NCBI GenBank assembly: GCA_020796225.1
Contig: CM036767.1
Location: 15,282,427 to 15,346,426, forward strand
Source: Arion vulgaris
Taxonomy: Eukaryota > Mollusca > Gastropoda > Stylommatophora > Arionidae
Reading direction: 5' to 3'
DNA length: 64,000 bases
Shown here: in pieces, positions 10,741 to 20,443 of the stretch
Layout: each line of letters starts with the position of its first letter
Numbering within the stretch: the stretch's first letter is position 1
Notes under the pieces: model-generated
Told to the model about the DNA's origin: nothing
Database searches by the model: none
The model's input: only the letters and a program-made list of their open reading frames with translations
Made by a program: the position numbers and the translations under genes

Positions 10741-11160
10741 CACTAGGAAGAGCATGATTTACTAAGTTGAGAGATTAGAGGAAGACACTTTGAAAATCAA
10801 ATAAGGCTATATGACTGTTATCTGTTTTTGGTTAATTGAGAAACTGAGGGATGCTCAGATGCTGGATTATCCAGTCCCATGGAGGCCAAAGAAAACAGCG
10901 AGACCGGGGAAAGTGCCGAACAACTGTTGAGGCTCCATGCGGGGAGGAATAACGATGATGACGAAGGTCTAAAAGTACTTATCTAAGTACATTAAACCTT
11001 TTAACAGGCCTAAAAATATATATCTAGTTTCATTAAATTTGTTCACAAGCCCAAAAGTCAAAAGAACATCTTATCATCATGTAGCATATCCATCAGGTAT
11101 CCTTCACAGAACAACACTCCTATCTCATCCTGCCTGTAAATTCTCTTCTTCAATGATTCA
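10741..11160. other. Repeat debris
   Basis: Bases 10845-10945 resemble the LINE tail at 44380-44500 (word CAACTGTTGAGG). Nothing else is recognised. Confidence 0.4.
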
Positions 11161-11164
11161 GCGG

Positions 11165-11560
11165 CACTTGTGCTCTTGCCCTTCAGCCCAATGCTATGTA
11201 GTGGTATCTGCATGTGTTTAAAAGTTGTTCTTTTGTTCTGTATAATGTATTCCACTTATCAGATCTTGGAAGAAGATGGAACTTCCTGACATCATCTAGC
11301 ACTTGGCACCTGAAGAGGTGGCGGTGAATAGTTTCATTATGATGTGCACACAGCTCGCACTCTAGAGTTTGTTGTGGTTGAATTCTGTTCATGTGATTAT
11401 TCAGTGTTATGTGTTGGGTTCGGAGTCTAAAAATGGTGCTCTGATCTCTCCTTGTAAAGTGGTTGATTTCTGAAAACTCCCCATTTCTAGAAAATTCACC
11501 CACTTTTCCATCATCATATTCAAGGTTTCTAGTTGTCGTTAATGTTCTGTTATCACCGTT
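11165..11560 (-). mobile_element. RNase H-type LINE C-terminal fragment
   Basis: The minus strand encodes FRLRTQHITLNNHMNR followed by a zinc-knuckle-like CELC-x5-ETIHRHLFRC, as at the end of R1/I-type LINE proteins. It is diverged from LINE-beta and probably belongs to another subfamily. Confidence 0.7.
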
Positions 11561-11726
11561 ATCTTGGTCCTCATCATCCAGAAACCATGCTCTCCATTAT
11601 ATTCACCTTTTTTCCATGATGAAGGAAAATGACAAGTGATAAATACCAATTTGTTTATATTAATGTGAAACAGACCAAATCTATGAAAACAACGTTGCAG
11701 TGAAGTGTTAATCATTAACATAAATG

Positions 11727-11980
11727 TGTGGTGCAAGGACCCACAAGGGTAGCAAAGAATAGTACCACTGAGACCTACAATGCATGTCATAGGCGGTGAC
11801 TGATGTAGGCACTAGGGATGCTACCTAGTAAATAAAAAGCAGCGCAGAAATCGGATGTGCTGGCATACTTGTAGGCACATAACTGGCACAACGTGCAATC
11901 GCTCTTAGGCTCAGATCACATACAAATCACAAAAAGTGGTTGACAAGTCGTCAATATGGAGCGTTGGAAGAAGAAGAAGA
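11727..11980 (+). mobile_element. SINE-B
   Basis: Carries the family words CTAGTAAATAAAAAGCAGCG (near 11838) and ATCGCTCTTAGGCTCAGATC (near 11899), and ends in GGAAGAAGAAGAAG. Confidence 0.85.
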
Positions 11981-12147
11981 TTAACATAACTACTTTTAAT
12001 AATATTAGATAGACAGACATAAGAAATATGTTCCAGAATTGATTAAAAGTGATTAATATTTCAAAACAATTGTTGGCAGTGTACAACTATAAGGAGAAAT
12101 GTTGTGAGTCAATGAAATAATACTTGGCTAATTATCCATTGAATCTT

Positions 12148-12580
12148 CTTGTTTTGTCATGACACTGTTAACCATGTTGTTGCCCAGTGTTGCGGTTGTT
12201 TGTTTTTGTCTTGCACTGCTGTAGGGACTTGGGTGATAGTAAACGTGGCTTTTTGACAGGATTCTGCTATGTCATCTAGCCTTCTTTGCTGATGTTCTGT
12301 TGTAGAAGCCTCTGTATACAGTGGTTTTTGTTTGCATTTTTAGTGTGACCAAACCACTTCATTCTTTGTTTCTCAGTGTAATTCAAACAAGGTTTTGTCC
12401 CAACTTTCTTTCTTATGCTGATGTTGGTGAGTCTTTTCTAGTGTTGTTGGTAACTTTTCGTAGGCATCACATTTCACATGTAGTTATTTTTGCGATTGTA
12501 CTTTGCTCATTGTCCATGTTTGGCTCTGGTAACACAGTGTAGGCATGAAAATGCTGGTGATCATCTGTTGTTTAGCTACT
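12148..12580 (-). mobile_element. LINE-alpha 3' fragment
   Basis: Same layout as 47747-48118: the CACTGTTAACC-type 3' end at 12160, then decayed codons for the VGTKPCLNY and CYQCQTW regions up to about 12560. Many stops. Confidence 0.75.
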
Positions 12581-12722
12581 ATGATCCAGTCATCAATATA
12601 AAACAGCAGCATCTCCTGCCAGCGGACAATTTTGCCTATCATGGCAGCATCCTATACAGATCGGCAAACATAGACTCTGACATCGACAACAGAGTCCAAA
12701 GGAGTGTAAGTACTACATCTGG
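12581..12722 (+). mobile_element. LINE reverse transcriptase fragment
   Basis: Encodes FAYHGSILYRSANIDSDI, which resembles the segment after the catalytic region of non-LTR reverse transcriptases (F-YLGS-I). It is isolated and 140 bp long. Confidence 0.5.
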
Positions 12723-12731
12723 TATCAATTT

Positions 12732-13022
12732 GGTTGCTGGAGCTGCCGGTAGGATATCACATGATGCATGCCCACCTTAGGTGCTACACTCCGGATTTCC
12801 TGTTGGGGTTTATTCCCATAGCCTTTGCCTCTCTCTCTTGAGACTCCCATAAGGCAGGGGGGCTATTTGCCCAGTTTGGGTTGCAGGAGCTGCCGATAGA
12901 GTATCACATGATGCCTGCCCACCTTAGAGCCCCACTCCTGATTTTCTGTATGGATTTACTTGCATAGCCTTCTCCCGTCCCTAGATTTCCACAAGGCAGT
13001 GGGACTATGTGCTCATAGCTGG
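12732..13022. repeat. Two tandem copies of a roughly 145-bp unit
   Basis: Copies start near 12736 and 12886; both begin with GGAGCTGCCG and continue through ATCACATGATGC and TGCCCACCTTAG. They diverge toward their ends. Neither has coding potential. Confidence 0.75.
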
Positions 13023-13261
13023 TAGTCTTGTTCTTGGATATCAGGGTAAATCCACTCATATCACAAGTCTGGGGCCTGACTTACTCCAATATATTTGTGT
13101 CTGGTTTACTCTGCATGCACAATAAAAACAACCTTACCTAGGGGATGAGGATGAATGATGAAGATCCATGATGTGGTGTAATACAGTAAAGTATAACTTG
13201 AATGAAAACCTACACTTCTGCATTTTGTTTATTGTGGTCCCTTTTTATTGAAGGTTGCAGA

Positions 13262-13495
13262 ATGCATGAGTCATACATGTGGCTTGTTAACCACCTGGGA
13301 GGTGTGTTCAAACTTGGTACATTCCATCGAAAATTTAAACAGTTGGAAAACACATGGGATGATGCTGTCAGTGTCAAACGGTTATCAGCAAGTCATTGGT
13401 GTGCCTGGGCTATTGGTCACGATCACAGAGTTTACATCTATGTACGTTCATCAGATGTACCAATACGAGTTCCAGAAACAACATTTGAAAACCAG
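13262..13495 (+). CDS. TECPR1: TECPR1 exon 1 (start codon, first tectonin-like strand)
   Basis: Start of the TECPR1 orthologue, a large cytosolic protein. In mammals it binds ATG12-ATG5, promotes autophagosome-lysosome fusion and directs LC3 lipidation at damaged lysosomes exposing sphingomyelin. The 78 codons begin MHESYMWLVNHL, which aligns residue for residue with the human N-terminus, fixing the ATG at 13262. The segment WCAWAIGHDHRVYIYVRSSDVPIR matches human TECPR1 strongly, and the exon ends FENQ in phase 0 at CAG|GTATTT. An AG at 13259-13260 preceded by pyrimidines suggests that the exon has a splice acceptor one base before the ATG, hence an upstream non-coding exon. SINE-A lies 24 bp beyond the donor. 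Confidence 0.93.
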
Positions 13496-13518
13496 GTATT
13501 TTTTGTATTTTGTTTCCC

Positions 13519-13766
13519 TTCTTCTTTGCCTTCGTTCTTTATGACCAATTTGAATCACTCTTTGTGATATGTTTGATCTTTGCCAAGAACGTGTATACGT
13601 TGCATATTGGTTTGATAGGCCCCTAAATGCATAGACTTCTACACACTTAGGACACATGCATCCGATTTCAGCCAAACCTCCGTAGTCACCTCTTATGACA
13701 TGCGTGGCAGGTAACAGTGGTTCTATTCTTTACACCCCAAATTTGGGCCCGTAACCACTCGGGCGA
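13519..13766 (-). mobile_element. SINE-A
   Basis: Typical family layout. In minus orientation the tRNA-like head with CGAGTGGTTACGG is at 13766-13750, then the CCCAAATTTGGGG word, and a (GAA)n tail at 13519-13526. It begins 24 bp after the TECPR1 exon 1 donor. Confidence 0.85.
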
Positions 13767-13900
13767 TTTTTTTTTCCCAAAAATTGTATTTAAGTGAATA
13801 ACTTAACGCTTAAAATATTAACTAATGTTTAAAAGAACATGCTGTGACTAAATTAATTTGTTTGTTATATTTTCACTCCTTATGTATATGTACAAATTAG

Positions 13901-14336
13901 TATGGGGTCTCTGTAGCGCAGAGGTTAGATGCTCACATCTCATGCCAAAGGTACCAGGTTTGCTCCCACATCAAGCCATTGGGATTTTTTTCCAGAGATC
14001 CCTGATCTCAGTGTAGGTGAGATCGAGTTCCTAGTCCTATCGGAGACGGATGATAAAACATAGGTCCTGTGTTCAATTTGAGCACGTAAAAGAACTCAGC
14101 AGCTCAAAATTGAGAAGTTCAGGCTGGAAAGCCGCTGCACTGCAAATTTTATTAGCAAATATTTAAAATAAAAATTCCTACAAAATATTTTTACCATCTT
14201 CAAAATTACATCAGGGACCCTCGCTGGTGCTACAGAGTTCGTGCACTGCAACTGAGGTCTTCCTGAGTTAGAAGGAAATCGGAGCGCACATGGTTACCCA
14301 CCAAAGTGCAATGACGATAGTCCTATCAATCAATCA
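13901..14336 (+). mobile_element. SINE-F, full-length copy
   Basis: Head GGGTCTCTGTAGCGCAGAGG at 13905, body matching 1370-1812 and a CAAT-repeat tail at 14325-14336. Confidence 0.85.
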
Positions 14337-14408
14337 TGTACACGTTAAGCTTAGGTTTTGGGGTAGTTGACAGCAAGGTTGATAACACATTTCCTTAATG
14401 ACCATGTG

Positions 14409-14740
14409 GGGGGGCTGCCTAGAGTAGTTGATAGTAGCTCGACCTGCTAGCTGTGAGACGCCTCATAGCTCGGGTTCAAACCTACTGTCCGGCATTTGTT
14501 CGAGTCCCTGGTCTTACTCAGGACGATAACGTGAGTACCTCTGAAGTCGGAGAAAATCTGCCTGTATGGCGAGGGAATACTAATTACGAGTACATTGAGC
14601 ACACGGCTGCCAGTGTAAGTAATTTACAATGTGCACGCTGCTGCCATTGTAAGAAATTGGAAAAAACAGATTTTCACGCAAAAATCAGTTTCAGAGATGA
14701 AACTCCGTCTGAGTTGAAAGCGGACGAAAGAAAAAAAAAA
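14409..14740 (+). mobile_element. SINE-R, complete copy
   Basis: Flanked by the 12-bp duplication AATGACCATGTG (14397-14408 and 14741-14752). The head has a box B-like GGGTTCAAACC near 14472. The tail is A-rich (14729-14740). The body word CTGAAGTCGGAG recurs at 53770 and, inverted, near 57535. A long open frame across it is incidental. Confidence 0.8.
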
Positions 14741-14752
14741 AATGACCATGTG

Positions 14753-14930
14753 CTGGGAAAATTAGTGCGTTTGAGCCAAAAAATTATTGGTATCTGCACT
14801 GCTGAACGTCGTCGAAATACAGACTATGATCCTTTACTTGGGAAATCTAAATTACAAGTACGTCTGAAGTTGAAATAAGGGCTGCCTGAATGGCGAGAGG
14901 CACTGTGATAAGAAAAGAAAACATTCATGC
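14753..14930 (+). mobile_element. Older SINE-R fragment
   Basis: The word CTGCCTGAATGGCGAG near 14882 repeats the SINE-R body. Ends are not defined. Confidence 0.5.
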
Positions 14931-15332
14931 TTAATCAATCAGAGGCACCATATTTGCGATGTGACTACATTTGAATTCATAGTAGGTGAACATTAAATAA
15001 CTGACGTTTGCCTATTTTATATATAAATTTGATGCATGTCATTTTGAAGATAAATGAATGTAATTTTATCACAAGCTAACGGATTGTGAAAGAATTAATA
15101 CAGAACTGAAAACAATCAGAATGTGCAAGCATAAAGTTAGAGCTAATGTAACAATGAAGTAAATCATGATGCAGTCTACGGCATATGATTAAATGGGCGC
15201 AGGCTGCTGCATTTAGTAGCTAAGGTGTTAATAATTGTTAGAGCAAAGTATTGTTTCCAGCCATGTTACCATTATTCAGCCTGATGTTTTATGGTAGATT
15301 TATACTTTAATCATTTGTTGTATATTTTCCAG
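14931..15332. other. TECPR1 intron 1, 3' part
   Basis: AT-rich intron sequence without a recognised repeat, ending in the acceptor TTTTCCAG at 15332. Confidence 0.5.
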
Positions 15333-15518
15333 CGATGGTCTCCAATTCATGGATTCTCAAAAAGCAGTCTCATAAAAACAGATCGACCTGCATGGAGTAA
15401 TGAAGTTGGAACAATTTATCGTCCGAAGGAAAGTGTACGACTTCAATCTGCACACTGGGAGTGGGAGGGTGATTGGTTAATTGATGACAATCTTCGTGGA
15501 GAAGTTGTGGGAATAGAG
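15333..15518 (+). CDS. TECPR1: TECPR1 exon 2 (first dysferlin domain, N-terminal part)
   Basis: 62 codons, phase 0 at both ends (CAG|CGATGG and GAG|GTTTGT). It encodes RWSPIHGFS, SLIKTDRPAWSNEVG and HWEWEGDWLIDDNL. This matches human TECPR1 (RWNPMGGF, SDRWGWSDVSG, HWEWESDWYVDE) and is the DysFN half of a dysferlin domain. The clustered tryptophans W80, W99, W120 and W122 (numbered from the start in exon 1) belong to the domain's arginine/tryptophan stacks. Confidence 0.95.
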
Positions 15519-15569
15519 GTTTGTATTTTAATAATCATAATAATACCTCTCGTACTGTCATACATTACA

Positions 15570-16230
15570 TAGGGTCTACAAGTAATTTATCCATACCGCT
15601 CTATTCTGGGCAACTCGCTCAATCTCCTCCATGGAACTAAGATCGATATTTCTTACCTCTCTCAGCAAAGTTTGTTTCAGAGTCTCCTTAGGCTGTCCTC
15701 TATTTCTTTGCATCCCATTTCAATGCCTGCTTTGAAATTCATTGATCATTTCTTCTCAAGGTGTGTCCAACATATCATATCTCCATCTTCTCTTTCTTAT
15801 AACAGTTGTTACTAGTGGTCGACCAGACATTTCTTTGATTTCATCACTTCTCCTCGCCCAAGTGGTTACAGAGTCCCAAATTTGGGTGTAAAGAATAGAA
15901 TCACTTCTACCTGCCACACATGTCGTAAGAGGCGACTAAGGAGGTTTGGTTGAAATCAGATGCATGTGTCCTAAATGTGTAGAAGTCTATGCATTTAGGG
16001 GCCTACCAAAGCAATGTGCAATGTATACACGTTCTTGACAAAGATCACACATATAACAAAGAGTGATTAAAATTGGTCATAAAGAACGAACGCAAAGAAG
16101 AAGAAGATCACTTCTCCTGAATTCGCTCCAAAGTATATTCATTTTATTGTATATTGTACATTTTATATTATATTGTATTTTACTGTTCATCATCTAATAG
16201 CTTGTCCTGAGCAGAACTTTGTCATCATAA
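15570..16230 (-). mobile_element. LINE 3' fragment interrupted by SINE-A
   Basis: Minus-strand remains of a LINE tail, the same subfamily as 51955-52385 (plus) and 48955-49060 (minus). They show a motif for RRWRYVGHT-like sequence near 15775. SINE-A at 15855-16106 splits it, and the text resumes after the duplication. Confidence 0.65.
15855..16106 (+). mobile_element. SINE-A inserted into LINE
   Basis: Flanked by ATCACTTCTCCT (15843-15854 and 16107-16118), a 12-bp target duplication. It ends in AAAGAAGAAGA. Confidence 0.88.
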
Positions 16231-16299
16231 CAGTCCTTTAGTGATTAACAGTAATTTTAGGGCCATTAGGGATTTTTTGTCTTGCTGTATATGTTATGT

Positions 16300-16795
16300 C
16301 TCATCACCTTTCAACTCCCATCGGAGCACAGGTCTTCAACAAACTTCTTCCATCTCTTCCTCTCTCTTGCCATCCCTTCCAATTCTTTCCATGTTTTACC
16401 TATCCTCTTTATATCCGCCTCCAGCTCTGTTCTCCAGGTCTGCCTAGGCCTTCCCCTACTCCTCTTTCCTGCGGGTTCCAAAACAATGCCTGTCTTGCGA
16501 TGCTTCCGGTCGGTCTTCTCAATGTATGTCCTATCCATTGCCAGCGTCTCTTCCTGAGCTCTCTCTCCACTGGTATCTGCTTTGTTCTCTCCTGAGTTCC
16601 TCGTTTGTAATCTTATCATACCATCTCAATCCCTCTATCCTACGTAAACATCCATTTACGAAGTTCTGCAGTTTTCTGATAGTTTCCTTTGTGGTCTTCC
16701 ATGTTTCCGAGCCATAGAACATCACTGACTTCACATTGGACTGGAAAATTCTCAATTTTGTGTTTGTTTTGATCTCCTTGCCTTCCATATCTTAC
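16300..16795 (-). mobile_element. LINE-epsilon 3' fragment
   Basis: The minus strand shows MFYGSETWK (near 16715), then [18 protein letters not shown] (near 16640), [10 protein letters not shown] (near 16450) and WKELEGMARER (near 16390), the conserved order of LINE tails. The reading frame shifts near 16610. Confidence 0.8.
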
Positions 16796-16857
16796 TCAAT
16801 GCAATAAAGTTCCCTCTTGCTGTATATGTTATGTCTGGCGTATAGGAAGTCTACATT

Positions 16858-17352
16858 TTGAAGGGAGCAAAGAATAGAGTACCACTGCAACCTACAAGGC
16901 ATGTTGCTAGAGGCAACTGATGTAGGAGCCTAGGGAAGCTATCCTAGTAAATAAAAAGCATAGCAGAAATCAGATGTGCTGGCCTACTTGTAGGTGCATA
17001 ACTGGCACAATGTACAATCACTTTTAGGCTTAGATCACATGCAAATCACAAAGAGTGGCTTAACAAGTGGTCTTCTTCTTCTTCAGCGATCTCTTGTCAT
17101 GCGCTTAATTTTCTTTGGACCACAAACTGGGCAGTCAGCTTCAGGTCTGTCAGGTTTCCCCAAAGCTTAGTTTTCAGGTCGACTGGGTGTGGTCACATGT
17201 TGCTTCTCAGCTCATACAGGAGAGGACAGTCTTGCAGGATATGCTCTGGTGTCTGTTCGCCTGCTGACACTGGCAGAAGGCTGTTTGACTTTTTCCCTAA
17301 TCTATATAAGTATTTGAAGTGGTCGATACGGAGCATTCGCAGAAGAAGAAGC
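16858..17352 (+). mobile_element. SINE-B split by a LINE-beta insertion
   Basis: The body runs 16858-17071 and its last 34 bp, GATACGGAGC and the GAAGAAGAAG tail, resume at 17318. The word AAGTGGTC stands on both sides of the break, as expected for a target duplication. Confidence 0.8.
17072..17317 (-). mobile_element. 5'-truncated LINE-beta insertion
   Basis: Only about 246 bp inserted. In LINE orientation it encodes EQTPEHILQDCP, the zinc-knuckle tail of RNase H-type LINEs, and ends in GAAGAAGAAGAA. It shows that LINE-beta also has a GAA tail. Confidence 0.75.
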
Positions 17353-17409
17353 TCCATAATACACCACGTTTTGTCGATCCATCTGTGTATATACATGTCT
17401 ATATTTTTT

Positions 17410-17695
17410 TGTAAGTAAAGTAGTAAGTAAAGGAACCCTTTCATACCTCGTGGTATATAGGTCAATACAGTGTTATGCCTGTATTTTTCATTGACCATCG
17501 GCACACGATGGGTGATGTGGTCAGCATCACGCCGACCGCCTTTACTTTCCCAGAGCATGTCTGGTACCCAGTTGAGGCTGGAGTCGACCTGAGAGCCGTC
17601 GTGGTGGGAAAAATTCCACGCACATTGCGGAGGCTGAACCCGGACCACCAGCCTTGCGAGCGAGTTCACTAACAACTACGCTACAGCGGCTCTGG
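17410..17695 (-). mobile_element. SINE-C (tRNA-derived)
   Basis: Head at 17695 (GAGCCGCTGTAGCG-like) with box B near 17640, body words GTCGACTCCAGCC and GGGAAAGTAAAGGC, and an A/T tail at 17410. Confidence 0.85.
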
Positions 17696-17722
17696 GAGTA
17701 TCTTTATCTGTATGGTTTCTGT

Positions 17723-17927
17723 CGCCCGCCTGCCCACCGTGTTCGTAGCGCGTTGGACTACGGGTGATAAGTCCTCTGTGAGTGCGGGTTCAACTCCGTG
17801 GACTGGCAGAAAAGCCACAGATTCCCCAGATTTACGGTGTTCGTGGCACCGAACCGAAGGATTACGATGTCCATGGCACCGAGTCGAAGAGCTTTCAGCT
17901 CAAGTGCTTCTGGATCGAAAAAAAAAA
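17723..17927 (+). mobile_element. SINE-D
   Basis: tRNA-like head TAGCGCGTTGGACTACGGG (17737) with box B GGGTTCAACTCC (17787) and a poly-A tail at 17919-17927. An imperfect duplication (ATGGTTTCTGT, ATGGTTTTCTGT) flanks it. Confidence 0.85.
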
Positions 17928-17974
17928 TGGTTTTCTGTTACTTTTCACACCTGTACTGGGACTGGAGAGAAGCG

Positions 17975-18170
17975 TCTGACCGAATGAATTAGAGCAAAGG
18001 CTCCCATTTGGAGATCCCCATTAAGATCAGAGTTTTTCTGTGGGGGTATAAAGAAAATATGATAAACTGAACATTTTCATGGTGACTGCATTAGACATGC
18101 GGCCATTAAATTCCTCAGGCTTGTGTTTTCCCTGTCCTACTTCACTCTAAAAAGCGGTATTACTCAAGCA
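17975..18170 (+). mobile_element. SINE-G, diverged
   Basis: Resembles 22939-23153 and 40048-40248: GACCGAATG head, GGGTATAAAGAAAA, and CCTGTCCTACTTC near the 3' end. Confidence 0.65.
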
Positions 18171-18584
18171 GTAAAAACTGGGGCTTAAGTTTTGTAGATG
18201 ATACCCGATATACATAATTCGTTTTGTTTGAGTTTTTTCTGGCCCAACGGGGATATGTCTGACAGGTGTTTAATGGGCTCAGATTTCATATGCCCAGGAA
18301 GATTGAAATAGGCTGGGCTAGAAGACAATGGTTGGAGTCACTGAGGAGGCCTAGACTGTTAAGTCTGTATTCAAGAGAGATTTCTCAAGCTGTTTTGCAG
18401 TGTGTAGAAAATTAATTTTCTTGCTGTTGCCTATTTACTCTTTGGGGTTCATGAGGTACTGAAACTGTCAAAATATCACAGAAAGTGTACTGAGATTAGT
18501 GTTCACCAATTTCACATATGCCATTTTGATTGCCTGTCTTCTTCAAACACATTTCATATCATAACATAAAATATTTTTTAACAG

Positions 18585-18707
18585 GGATGGCAGTATGCAT
18601 TTGACTTTCCAGCAGTATACACACCAGAGAAGCACTGGAATTCATTTGTTAGGAAAAGAAAATGGATTCGTTTTCGTCGTTTCTCATCTACAGATGTGTG
18701 GGCAAGG
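18585..18707 (+). CDS. TECPR1: TECPR1 exon 3 (first dysferlin domain, C-terminal part)
   Basis: 41 codons, phase 0 at both ends (ACAG|GGATGG, AGG|GTAAGT). It encodes GWQYAFDFPAVYTPEKHWNS followed by FVRKRKWIRFRRF, the DysFC half. Trp158 in EKHWNS aligns with the human tryptophan (Trp154, from memory) reported as needed for sphingomyelin binding. The basic RKRKWIRFRR run is also kept. This suggests that the lysosome-damage sensing surface exists in this lineage; function is inferred from similarity. Confidence 0.95.
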
Positions 18708-18724
18708 GTAAGTTGAACTGAATT

Positions 18725-19407
18725 CTTTCTTCTTCTTCGATCGTTCTAGGCCTGTTTTAATCATTCTCATTGTGATATATAAACAGCCAAACATCCGAAC
18801 GTAATGTACGTGCACCAGCCTTCAGCACCTATTGGAGCCCAGTTGCTTATCCTTCGGTGGGGTGTTCGTTTTCAGCCAGCTTTTGATTTACTAGGTGAGT
18901 TTTCCCCTAGGTCGATCAGCTTTGCCGTATTTTTGGGCTTTGTGATCTACGCCGGGACAGTGAGTTACGCTGTTTATGCCCGTTCTGACTGATAAATATT
19001 TCTCGGGGCTTGTAAGCTTATCCTCGGACGGCGTCTTACTCATATAAGACACCGTGTAAAGTATCGGCCTTCGCCAATGTTCAGACCGAACTTCCTGTTT
19101 GATCCGTACATTGTCGGCCTTGCTTTACCGTACATTTTTGAGTTTGATCCGGGAAGGAACATTCTCAGCCTCTTCTAGACGCGTATCGTGCGTGGCAATT
19201 TGCAATTAACCTCGAAAGCACTGGCATGGGGCGAGTACAAACAATGTAGAGAGTCGTTTCAGTGGGCACTATGAGCGTAACTGAGGATTTTGCGCTCGCG
19301 CCATCACCCGCCCCAGTTATTCCGGGGATGTTAGTTACGACTGCAATCGAACCTTGCCCAGTTGCCCCAAGGCTGGCAGTTCCGTTAGGCATCACCAACC
19401 TCAGTTT
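18725..19407 (-). mobile_element. 683-bp GC-rich retroposed element, unclassified
   Basis: Flanked by a perfect 13-bp duplication GTTGAACTGAATT (18712-18724 and 19408-19420). On the minus strand it ends in CGAAGAAGAAGAAAG, preceded by about 40 bp resembling the SINE-A 3' end. The rest is rich in CpG and unlike any other repeat here. A 77-codon minus frame (19398-19165) starts MVMPNGTASLG, with no domain recognised. It could be a long SINE, a retroposed transcript or a LINE 5' region joined to a tail. Confidence 0.75.
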
Positions 19408-19460
19408 GTTGAACTGAATTGATTAACTTTTGTTTTACTCGCTATTTATAGATCATAAAC

Positions 19461-19680
19461 TTAACCCTTTAGCTGCTACGGACGTATATATACGTTTTTC
19501 CCATTCACATCTAAAGAACATGTTTGTTATTATCTCTCCTCTGTGGGCTAAAGACACATTAACACGTTATACATTGGTACTGTCACTGCTATAGGCGTAC
19601 ATTCATGTTTGTGACCTAGAAACAAAGAGTAGCTATTTTTAGCTCAGCCTTCGGAAAGTATGTAGCAACAAAAGGGTTAA
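19461..19680. mobile_element. piggyBac-type MITE
   Basis: 220 bp bounded by TTAA on both sides, with inverted ends CCCTTTAGCTGCTAC (left) and CCCTTTTGTTGCTAC (right, complemented). TTAA duplication plus CCCTTT ends is the piggyBac signature. No transposase is encoded. Confidence 0.8.
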
Positions 19681-19693
19681 TATTCCATACCAC

Positions 19694-19906
19694 CGTGTGT
19701 TGCCGGAGCCCTTAAATGGAGCAAAGAATAATAACATTGTGATCTACAAGGCATGTCATAAGAAGTGACTGAGGTAGGGGCCTAGGAAAGATACCCTAGT
19801 AAATAAAAAGTGTCGCAGAAATCGGATGTGCTGACCTACTTGTAGGCGCATAACTGGCACGACGTATAATTACTCTTAGGCACAGATCACATAAGATCTC
19901 ACAGTG
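19694..19906 (+). mobile_element. SINE-B, tail truncated
   Basis: Starts GTGTGTTGCCGGAGCCC and carries CTAGTAAATAAAAAGTGTCG. The 3' GAA tail is missing. Confidence 0.8.
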
Positions 19907-19944
19907 TGATCCTTTTTCCAACGATTTAAAAGATGTGTGGTCAC

Positions 19945-20120
19945 TCATTGTACAAGCAGAGCTTCATGCCTGAGAAGTAGAATTAAGGATGTATTTAACT
20001 TGCAAGCCATGGGAACCATTAGCATACATATCCTTTAACTCTAATTGAGGGGAGACTGAGCTACTATGGATCTGCATAGAGTGCCATGCTTCAGTTCAGT
20101 AACCATTAACCAATTTCATT
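19945..20120 (+). repeat. Repeat N (LINE 3' UTR-like)
   Basis: Shares GGGAACCATTAGCATAC-like and GGGGAGACTGAG words with 23860-24010, 37550-37715, 47470-47600 (inverted) and 58500-58620. In two copies it follows LINE-beta-like sequence, so it may be that LINE's 3' UTR. Confidence 0.6.
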
Positions 20121-20443
20121 GTCAGTTAATTTTAAAATGTTATGCTTTGTGCATGTTATTTTCTTAAGGGCTGATGGCAGCTGTTAAACTATGTAGTTTA
20201 TCATAAAAACTGGATGAAATTCATTGTTTTAGCACAAAAATAGGGTTTTGCTACATAGGGTAAGTGATACAAGGCCAATGACAAGACAATAATTTATCAT
20301 GTGACACAGTTTTACAAGAGGTCAGAGGACAAGAGTTCAAGTCATGTTAAACCAATAACAAATCAATAAATTGCCATTATTCTGTTATTTATATTGGCAT
20401 TTATTTTCTTATTTTAAAAAATCTATTGATGCTGATTGAATTA

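Noticed and set aside
14453..14878. 141-codon open frame
   Set aside because: It covers a complete SINE-R with target duplications and part of an older copy; no gene-like features.
17193..17675. 160-codon minus-strand frame
   Set aside because: It runs across LINE-beta, the SINE-B tail and SINE-C; a chimera of repeats.
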